This document shows, in pieces, positions 6,191 through 12,182 of a stretch of 12,182 nucleotides of DNA. The stretch is from Bacteroidales bacterium (lineage in GTDB: Bacteria; Bacteroidota; Bacteroidia; Bacteroidales; FEN-979): contig JALNWE010000080.1 of assembly GCA_023231065.1 (NCBI GenBank), positions 1 through 12,182 on the forward strand, given 5' to 3'. A program made the position numbers and the translations under genes. Position 1 is the stretch's first letter; the number at the start of each line of letters is the position of its first letter. The notes beneath the pieces are model-generated. The model worked only from the letters and a program-made list of their open reading frames with translations, was not told where the DNA came from and did not search any database.

Positions 6191-6489
6191 ATCCTGTTTT
6201 TCGGGACATAATTAGCCCTTGTCCGGCTTCCTTCAGCTTTTTCGTGAATCCTTCCGGGAATCAGTTTTCATGAATTATTTCCGAAAACCGGAAAAATTAT
6301 TTGAGGAATATTTACCGCGTAAAAGTATATTTATTTTTTTATGTTTGGCCTCTGATAGGCGAACATTCACATTCGACCATTATAAAACGAGATCATTGAA
6401 ATCATCTACGAAATCGGATTAGGCTACTATAAACCCAAAACAGAAATCCTCGAATGATAAGTTAACCATTTCAAATTAATAGTCAACCA
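6166..6489. other. 324-base A+T-rich intergenic region
   Basis: After the GACAATTG repeats the region holds a small inverted repeat, TTTCCG (6278-6283) and CGGAAA (6289-6294) with a five-base loop and no T-run after it, and a -7 element at 6340-6347. From about 6295 to 6490 it is clearly A+T-richer than the nrf genes. An open reading frame of 67 codons at 6219-6422 shows no recognisable domain and is not called as a gene. The likely role is promoter and leader for the three downstream genes. Confidence 0.5.
6340..6347 (+). promoter_or_regulatory. -7 promoter element for the exported-protein gene cluster
   Basis: TATGTTTG matches TAnnTTTG exactly, just after a run of T. Transcription would start near 6354 and leave a leader of about 135 bases before the ATG at 6490. 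A -33 TTTG at the usual spacing is missing. Confidence 0.4.
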
Positions 6490-7545
6490 ATGAAACCAGG
6501 GAAAATTTACTTGCTCCTCATCATCTGTTTATTTATATTGACGAACCAGGTTGGAGCACAAAAGATTGTTAAAAACAATAATGGAACCAGTAATATTTAT
6601 GAATATGGGGATGGTTCCGCTGCAAAAATCGGGATTGGGCTTGAAATCCCTACTGCTAAGCTGCATATTTACTCAAATCCAGGCAATCAAACCTTGTTGA
6701 AAATTGATGCGGTTACAACAGGTCCTATCGGTTCCGTTGAAAGTTGGTGTTACAAAAACGGGATCTATTACGGCATTTACCAATCGCAAACAGGGACTAT
6801 TATACCCAAAAATTATTTAAAAAACAATCTTGGAATTGATGTTGTAAATCCCATGAACAAATTGGATATCAACGGTGTGATTGGCTGTACCGGGAGCGCT
6901 GCCACCGGCATGATGATAAACAACTCCGATCAGCCATTTGTGATTAACTATTATAGCACTACTTATGTACCTGAACAGGCAGATTCATTGCTGGATGGGG
7001 ATCAGACACCTGGTGGCGGTATCGTATCACCGTTAACTATTCAAGCAACTGGTATTAAAGTTGAAAATATTCTTGAATGTACATCTGATATTAAAACACC
7101 AAGAATCCAAATCTCCGATAGCGCAAACAGCGGATCTGTATTACTATGTAATGACCGTAATGGGAACGGAGTGTGGACAGACACTTCGGTCTTCATCATA
7201 AACAGTGGGAATGTGGGAATTGGAACTTCAAATACCAAGGGATACAAGTTGGCTGTTAACGGAAATGCAGTTTGCGAAGAGATGAAAATAAAGTTAAGAA
7301 ATAACTGGCCCGATTATGTTTTTAACAAGGATTATCAATTACCCTCATTGAAAGAAGTTGACAGGTTTATTCAAAGGAACAATCATTTACCTGAATTACC
7401 TTCAGCAAAAGAGGTCGCAGAAAACGGAATCAACATTGGTGAAATGAACGCCCTCCTGCTCAAAAAAGTTGAAGAACTTACCATTTACATTATCGCGTTG
7501 CAAAAGGAGGTGGAACAATTAAAGGTAATATCAGTTTCCCGATAG
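6490..7545 (+). CDS. Secreted fibre-like protein with conserved Bacteroidota C-terminal module
   Basis: The 351-aa protein starts with a signal peptide (residues 1-23, cleavage after VGA). Three GIG-type fibre repeats follow, at about 46-60 (KIGIGLEIPTAKLHI), 113-130 (NLGIDVVNPMNKLDING) and 241-258 (NVGIGTSNTKGYKLAVNG), a pattern seen in phage-tail-fibre-like surface proteins. Residues about 273-346 form a module recurrent in exported Bacteroidota proteins: WPDYVF, LPSLKEVDRFI, NNHLPELPSAKEV, NGINIGEMNALLLKKVEELT, ending in a helix that could coil. It sits where tail-fibre proteins often carry an S74-type chaperone end, but the catalytic residues of S74 are not recognisable. No T9SS sorting domain is present. 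Coding sequence is A+T-richer than the nrf genes. The next gene begins 16 bases downstream. Function is unknown; surface adhesion or assembly of the neighbouring Rhs protein is possible. Confidence 0.78.
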   Translation: MKPGKIYLLLIICLFILTNQVGAQKIVKNNNGTSNIYEYGDGSAAKIGIGLEIPTAKLHIYSNPGNQTLLKIDAVTTGPIGSVESWCYKNGIYYGIYQSQTGTIIPKNYLKNNLGIDVVNPMNKLDINGVIGCTGSAATGMMINNSDQPFVINYYSTTYVPEQADSLLDGDQTPGGGIVSPLTIQATGIKVENILECTSDIKTPRIQISDSANSGSVLLCNDRNGNGVWTDTSVFIINSGNVGIGTSNTKGYKLAVNGNAVCEEMKIKLRNNWPDYVFNKDYQLPSLKEVDRFIQRNNHLPELPSAKEVAENGINIGEMNALLLKKVEELTIYIIALQKEVEQLKVISVSR

Positions 7546-7561
7546 TTTAATCCCTCACACC

Positions 7562-9649
7562 ATGAATAAAAAACACCTGATACAGATAGGAGCCATTCCT
7601 GTGTTGGCGCTTCTTTTAAATCTTCCGTGCGTTGCACAGGTAGTCTTCTCCGAATGGCTTACAGGTACAGGAACACGGGGCTGGGACATTGTGAATGACA
7701 TGTGTGGCGACGAATCAGGGAACATCTATATAACCGGAAGTTTCACGGATACCGTTGTCAAAACCAGGGTGGCAAGTGAGGCCACCATTACCACCCGAAT
7801 GATGTATGTGGCCAAATTTGACACAAATGGTCAAATAATATGGAATAAAAACATCTGTAGTGGCGGAGCGGGATTTGGCAGTTTGATCGGGAGAGGGATC
7901 AATAATGAAATGATCATTGCCGGAGGCCATGAAATTTCCAACAAAAAAGCAGGAATGCCTTCAGGCCGATCCGGTTTTTTTATTTCTGCGCTAAGCACGA
8001 AGGGAACGGTAAACTGGACCCAAAACTTTACTGGTTCGAAACTCGATTATCTTACCTCATTGATTGTGGATACGCTGGGAGCAGAGATCATGATCACCGG
8101 ATATTTCAACGACACGCTCCGGATCGGGGAAAAGACACTGGTAACCGGCGGAATGTCGGATGGGGCCTTTCTTAGGTTTGATTTGAATGGCAACATCAAG
8201 AGTACACAGGTCATCGGGGGAAAAGGAGAAGATAAACTCAACGGCATCGCCATCGATAGTTTGGGCAACCGTTACGTAGCAGGCACTTTTCAGCGGAAAA
8301 TACAATTTGATAAAAAGACTGTTCTTGATCTGAAGGATCATCAGGAACGAGGTTTGTTCCTTGCCAGATACAGTTATGAGGGAGATAAAAAAGCAGCAAA
8401 ACAACTTGCGACCGGGAAACAAATCAGGGTACATTCCATAATCAACATCGACAATCACATCATGATTGCAGGAAGTTTCAGCAATCACATGGTAATTGGG
8501 GACCAGATCCTCTCTTCGCGGGGAAGTGACGACATTTTTCTTTTATGTCTCGACCCGGAGTTGAAAATTAAATGGTACAAGCAAATCGGTGGAGCCAAAA
8601 AAGACCGGGCTTCGAAGATGATCAACATCGGAAATGAGATCATTCTTTCGGGTTCATACAGTGGCTCCATCAATATCGATGAGAAGAGTCTGAAAGCTAC
8701 TGGCACCGGCAGCGATGTGTTTATTGTTGCATTGGATTATTCCGGAAACCTGAGATGGATGCGCAGTACAGGAGGTGAATCCGATGATTATCCAACATGC
8801 ATGATCCCCGGCTCAAAAGACTACCTCTATATTGCCGGTTCCTTCAGGGAAAAATTTAACATGAATGGGAAAACACTTCAATCAGCCGGTGAAGAGGATG
8901 CTTTTATCGGCCGGTTGGAAAATTGCCATTCCATGGCCCCTGTCTTTAAGAAACCCGAAGATTTTTGCGAAGGGAACCTTCTGCAACTGGATGCCGGAGC
9001 AGGGTTTGTCTCCTACAACTGGGCCAACGGACAAGGTCATGAACGCACATTCGATATTGACCTTGAAGGGAGCTATCCGTTAGAGCTGGTTGCCGCAAAC
9101 GGCTGTATCATTTACGATACTGTCGCAGTCATTGATATTCCTCAGCCATTGGTAAATCTTGGAAACGATACGACCATTGCCGATACATCGCGTTTCATGC
9201 TGCATGTAGGTAAAAATTTTGCAGGTTATCTCTGGAATAACGGTACGACAACGTCTGAATGCCTGATTAAAGGAGTTGAATTGAAGGAAGGCCCCAACAG
9301 GGTGAAAGTAACCGTTACCAATGATAAAGGGTGTGTTGGCAATGACGAGATTGTGATTACCATGATCAGGACAATGGCAAACCATGTATCGGCATTGATT
9401 TCGGAAAGTTGTGTTGTTTTTCCAAACCCCACCAGCGATCTGGTAACCGTATATTTTACCATGCCGTTTAAGTCGCTTGAGTTAACTATCTACGATCAGA
9501 TGGGGAAGGAGTTAATAGCGCAATCTTCTTCAGGATATGTGGAAAATACCCCCCTGGAGTTTAACTTTGGCATTCTGCCCAAAGGATTATATACCGTGTA
9601 TATCAAAACTGAACGCGGGGTTGCAACAAAAAAAATAGCCCTTCAGTAA
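7562..9649 (+). CDS. T9SS-secreted seven-bladed beta-propeller protein (SBBP-type repeats)
   Basis: The 695-aa protein has a signal peptide (about residues 1-25, ending LPCVA). Seven propeller repeats follow at roughly 61-residue spacing, marked by ITGSF 57, IAGGH 119, ITGYF 178, VAGTF 239, IAGSF 302, LSGSY 362 and IAGSF 424, each after a G(N)xIY/I-type strand, as in SBBP repeats. Two Ig/PKD-like segments follow: about 469-525 (CEGNLLQLDAG, YNWANGQ, ANGCIIYDTVAV) and about 530-602 (LGNDTTI, GYLWNNGTTT, TNDKGCVGND). The C-terminus from 619 on (VFPNPTSD, LELTIYDQMGKEL, LPKGLYTVYIKT, KIALQ) is a type A T9SS sorting domain, so the protein should be exported across the outer membrane and attached or released. 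It sits between the fibre-like gene (16 bases) and the Rhs gene (34 bases). The ligand of the propeller is unknown. Confidence 0.88.
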   Translation: MNKKHLIQIGAIPVLALLLNLPCVAQVVFSEWLTGTGTRGWDIVNDMCGDESGNIYITGSFTDTVVKTRVASEATITTRMMYVAKFDTNGQIIWNKNICSGGAGFGSLIGRGINNEMIIAGGHEISNKKAGMPSGRSGFFISALSTKGTVNWTQNFTGSKLDYLTSLIVDTLGAEIMITGYFNDTLRIGEKTLVTGGMSDGAFLRFDLNGNIKSTQVIGGKGEDKLNGIAIDSLGNRYVAGTFQRKIQFDKKTVLDLKDHQERGLFLARYSYEGDKKAAKQLATGKQIRVHSIINIDNHIMIAGSFSNHMVIGDQILSSRGSDDIFLLCLDPELKIKWYKQIGGAKKDRASKMINIGNEIILSGSYSGSINIDEKSLKATGTGSDVFIVALDYSGNLRWMRSTGGESDDYPTCMIPGSKDYLYIAGSFREKFNMNGKTLQSAGEEDAFIGRLENCHSMAPVFKKPEDFCEGNLLQLDAGAGFVSYNWANGQGHERTFDIDLEGSYPLELVAANGCIIYDTVAVIDIPQPLVNLGNDTTIADTSRFMLHVGKNFAGYLWNNGTTTSECLIKGVELKEGPNRVKVTVTNDKGCVGNDEIVITMIRTMANHVSALISESCVVFPNPTSDLVTVYFTMPFKSLELTIYDQMGKELIAQSSSGYVENTPLEFNFGILPKGLYTVYIKTERGVATKKIALQ

Positions 9650-9683
9650 CTCAACCTGTTTCACGATACAGCTTCTCCCAGTT

Positions 9684-12182
9684 ATGAACGAGAAAAAAAC
9701 ATCCGGCATTCAACTTTTCCTTTGCACCCTGATTGCCGGTATTTTCATGGCGACAGGGGTTATCCCCGCCAAAGCCCAATATCCCAATACGATCGAAATG
9801 TCGCATACGATGATCGGCAATGCGGCCATTGTGGCCAAGCTGGAGATTGTTCACACTCCGGGATTTGAGGCAAAAGCAGGATTGGAGTATGAGGCACATA
9901 TAGACCCGGCTTTTACCGGGAACGGAACTGCCTACGAACTTCCGCTTACACCTGGGAACCAGGTTGTTTTACCTTCGCCGGACCTGAATTATATTATCAC
10001 CAAAACCCCGCAAATTTCCGGTTTTATTCCGGGAAACAGCTATAATTGCAGTCAGGTTGCAACAGATATCTCCTATTTTGATGGTATAGGCCGGCAGTTG
10101 CAGGATGTGTTGGTTATGGCAAGCCCCGGACAGAAAGATATGATCAAACCCTATTCTTACGACTTTGCAGGCAGGCCTGAAGCTGATTTCCTTCCGTATG
10201 AATCGGCGAATGGCCAGAATGGCCAGTACGATGCAAGCTATCCGGCAAATCAGAAAAATTTCATCGAAAATATGTTTGGTCCAGTCAATAAGGATTATGG
10301 GTATTCACAACCTTTTTATGAAGCGTCACCGCTCAACAGGGTACTGAAACAATCGGCGCCCGGGGCCGAATGGGCATTAAAACCCAATACGCCTGATCAG
10401 GAACATGTGGTGGAGATGGATTATTTGGTGAATGAATCGGATGTTTCAGGATGGAAAATAGAAAACAATTTGTTTACCCCGATTACCTATAGCGTGGGTA
10501 ATCTATTTATCAGCGTTACCAAGAACGAGAACAAAGATTATAATGGATCCGTCACAAAAGAATATTCAAATAAGACCGGACAGGTTATACTGATTGAAAA
10601 TAAAAATGGAACTAGTTGGTATCAAACCCATTACATTTACGATGATTTTGGATTGCTGCGGTGTGTCGTGCCACCCAAAGCATCCACCCCTGTGGATAAT
10701 CCGGCTCTTTGTTATTATTATACGTATGACAGACGGCATCGCCTGGTGTGTAAAAAGCTGCCGGGAGCCGATTCCGTGCTGATGGTGTATGACAAGCGCG
10801 ACCGGCTGGTAATGAGCCAGGATGGTAAAATGCGGATGGAAGATCCGAAGAAATGGCTGTTGTATTGTTACGATAACCTTAATCGACCGGTGATGACCGG
10901 GATTTACCGTCATTCCTCTGCCATGAACCGTGTACAGATGCAGGCTCATTATGATGCCAATGTTACCAACCTGAGCGAAACCATCAATGGATATTATGAT
11001 GATACATGGCACGGTTATACACGAAATGTTGCCACCACACTTGGCAATAGTAACCCCTATGATGTGCTGACGGTTTCCTATTACGACAACTACAATTTTG
11101 CCCCGGCAAATTATCAGTTTGATGCCGGAAACGGCATCGTTCCGGTATCGGAAAAATTAACGAATGTCAGAAAGTTGCTCACCGGCAGCAAGGTGAAGGT
11201 GATGGGCGACGAATCGACCATGAAGGATTGGATGTTGGGCGTTAATTATTATGATGACAAATACCGTGTTATCCAAAGGGTAGCCGACAATCCGTGTGCC
11301 GATGGGCAAGATGTAGTAACCAGCAAATATTCATTCGCCGGGAGGCTTGAAAGTCAAAAAACCAAACATACTGCCTTTGCCGGGACCATTGAATACACTG
11401 AAAATTTTGTTTACGATCACCGCGGAAGGCTGCTTGAACACACCATGGAGGGTTTGCCAAACCAGCCAAAAGTCATGATGGCCTCTATGCATTACAACCA
11501 GCTTGGAGAATTGAAAGAAAAACAAACCCATTCTGAAGTTTCCGGTAGCAATCATTCCCCATTTTTGCAAAAAACCAATTATCTTTACAACATCAGAGGC
11601 TGGCTGACTTCGATCAACGATCCTGATAATTTAGGATCCGATAATGATATTTTTGCGATCCGATTGTATTATTATTCTTGTTCTTGTGGATTACATATAG
11701 ATCAACCAGCGTGGAATGGCAATGTTTCAATGATGGAATGGGCGACAAACAGGAATAATGAGCGTTTTGCATATGGATATCACTATGACTATATAAACCG
11801 AATGACTTTTGCTCGTTTTTATATGAGAAGCGGTAACCAATGGTCCTCTGATGTATCATTTAATGAATCAGAGCAATATGATCAAAACGGCAACATACTG
11901 CAGCTTAACCGTTATGGGGCCAATGCCCAGAAAATTGATGAATTAACATACAATTGTGATGGTGGGAACCAGATCAAATATGTAACTGATGCAATGGGAG
12001 ATGTCCCGGATGTAATCGATTATCCAGGTAATACCTCAACCGCACAAAGTTTTTATTATGATGCCAACGGGAACCTGGTTAAATCATACGATAAAGGAAT
12101 AAATACAGATATTCTTTACAACTACCTCAACAAACCCGAATTGCTTGATTTTGGAAACGGTGAAAAGATCCGGTACATTTAC
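9684..12182 (+). CDS. Rhs/YD-repeat protein with DUF6443-type N-terminus (runs off right edge)
   Basis: The frame from the ATG at 9684 stays open for 833 codons to the window edge. Residues 1-32 are a signal peptide (LFLCTLIAGIFMATG, then AKA before Q). About 115-235 match the DUF6443 region of Bacteroidota Rhs proteins (ISYFDGIGRQLQDVLV, then YDFAGRPEADFLPY and EASPLNRVLKQSAPGAEW). Many YD-type repeats follow, for example YTYDRRHRLV (about 343), YDKRDRLV (368), YDNLNRPV (395), VYDHRGRLLEH (574), YLYNIRGWLTSIND (632), YYDANGNLVKSYD (788) and LLDFGNGEKIRYIY at the edge. Such repeats form the hollow shell that encloses a C-terminal toxin or other effector. The core-protease motif and variable tip are beyond the window, so toxin activity cannot be judged. 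No sorting domain is visible in this part. It is probably co-transcribed with the two preceding genes. Confidence 0.9.
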   Translation, partial: MNEKKTSGIQLFLCTLIAGIFMATGVIPAKAQYPNTIEMSHTMIGNAAIVAKLEIVHTPGFEAKAGLEYEAHIDPAFTGNGTAYELPLTPGNQVVLPSPDLNYIITKTPQISGFIPGNSYNCSQVATDISYFDGIGRQLQDVLVMASPGQKDMIKPYSYDFAGRPEADFLPYESANGQNGQYDASYPANQKNFIENMFGPVNKDYGYSQPFYEASPLNRVLKQSAPGAEWALKPNTPDQEHVVEMDYLVNESDVSGWKIENNLFTPITYSVGNLFISVTKNENKDYNGSVTKEYSNKTGQVILIENKNGTSWYQTHYIYDDFGLLRCVVPPKASTPVDNPALCYYYTYDRRHRLVCKKLPGADSVLMVYDKRDRLVMSQDGKMRMEDPKKWLLYCYDNLNRPVMTGIYRHSSAMNRVQMQAHYDANVTNLSETINGYYDDTWHGYTRNVATTLGNSNPYDVLTVSYYDNYNFAPANYQFDAGNGIVPVSEKLTNVRKLLTGSKVKVMGDESTMKDWMLGVNYYDDKYRVIQRVADNPCADGQDVVTSKYSFAGRLESQKTKHTAFAGTIEYTENFVYDHRGRLLEHTMEGLPNQPKVMMASMHYNQLGELKEKQTHSEVSGSNHSPFLQKTNYLYNIRGWLTSINDPDNLGSDNDIFAIRLYYYSCSCGLHIDQPAWNGNVSMMEWATNRNNERFAYGYHYDYINRMTFARFYMRSGNQWSSDVSFNESEQYDQNGNILQLNRYGANAQKIDELTYNCDGGNQIKYVTDAMGDVPDVIDYPGNTSTAQSFYYDANGNLVKSYDKGINTDILYNYLNKPELLDFGNGEKIRYIY

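Noticed and set aside
6278..6294. TTTCCG/CGGAAA hairpin as a Rho-independent terminator
   Set aside because: The stem is only six pairs and is not followed by a run of T; kept only as a note on the intergenic region.
6219..6422. 67-codon open reading frame in the intergenic region
   Set aside because: No recognisable domain, no signal peptide, and it overlaps the candidate promoter at 6340-6347 and an A+T-rich leader.
8057..8488. 143-codon minus-strand frame inside the propeller gene
   Set aside because: Antisense shadow of a protein with clear repeats, signal peptide and sorting domain.
10566..11012. 148-codon minus-strand frame inside the Rhs gene
   Set aside because: Antisense shadow of the YD repeats; histidine- and isoleucine-rich composition follows from the reverse complement of the sense codons.

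Overview
The window looks like a chromosomal segment of an anaerobic or facultative member of the Bacteroidota, probably of the Bacteroidales type. Four things point there: a protein with a type IX secretion (T9SS) C-terminal sorting domain, an Rhs protein with the DUF6443-type N-terminus, a DUF3127 protein ending in the Bacteroidota SSB-like tip DDLPF, and several matches to the Bacteroidota -7 promoter element TAnnTTTG. No tRNA, rRNA, CRISPR array or insertion sequence was seen.

Left part (1-2997). The 5' end of a SpoU-type RNA methyltransferase gene runs off the left edge on the minus strand. Divergent from it is an Rrf2-family regulator with three cysteines suited to an Fe-S cluster. Between them lies a perfect 23-bp palindrome (11-1-11) whose two arms each contain a TAnnTTTG match, one pointing each way. 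Next come a DUF3127 OB-fold protein (plus strand) and, convergent with it, the two exonuclease VII subunits xseA-xseB (minus strand).

Middle part (2998-6165). nrfH and nrfA encode the membrane quinol dehydrogenase and the pentaheme catalytic subunit of ammonifying cytochrome c nitrite reductase. All heme motifs are intact, including the CxxCK active-site heme. A SAM-dependent methyltransferase of the RlmI/RlmK-like type follows in the same direction. It carries an in-frame proline-rich insert that coincides with a GC-rich palindrome. Short GACAATTG repeats run across its stop codon.

Right part (6166-12182). After a noticeably A+T-rich 324-base gap come three closely spaced genes for exported proteins: a fibre-like protein with a conserved C-terminal module, a predicted seven-bladed propeller protein with a T9SS sorting domain, and a large Rhs/YD-repeat protein that is open at the right edge. 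They look like one transcription unit for a cell-surface or secreted Rhs system. The Rhs tip, where a toxin would sit, is outside the window, so that system can be proposed but not proven here.
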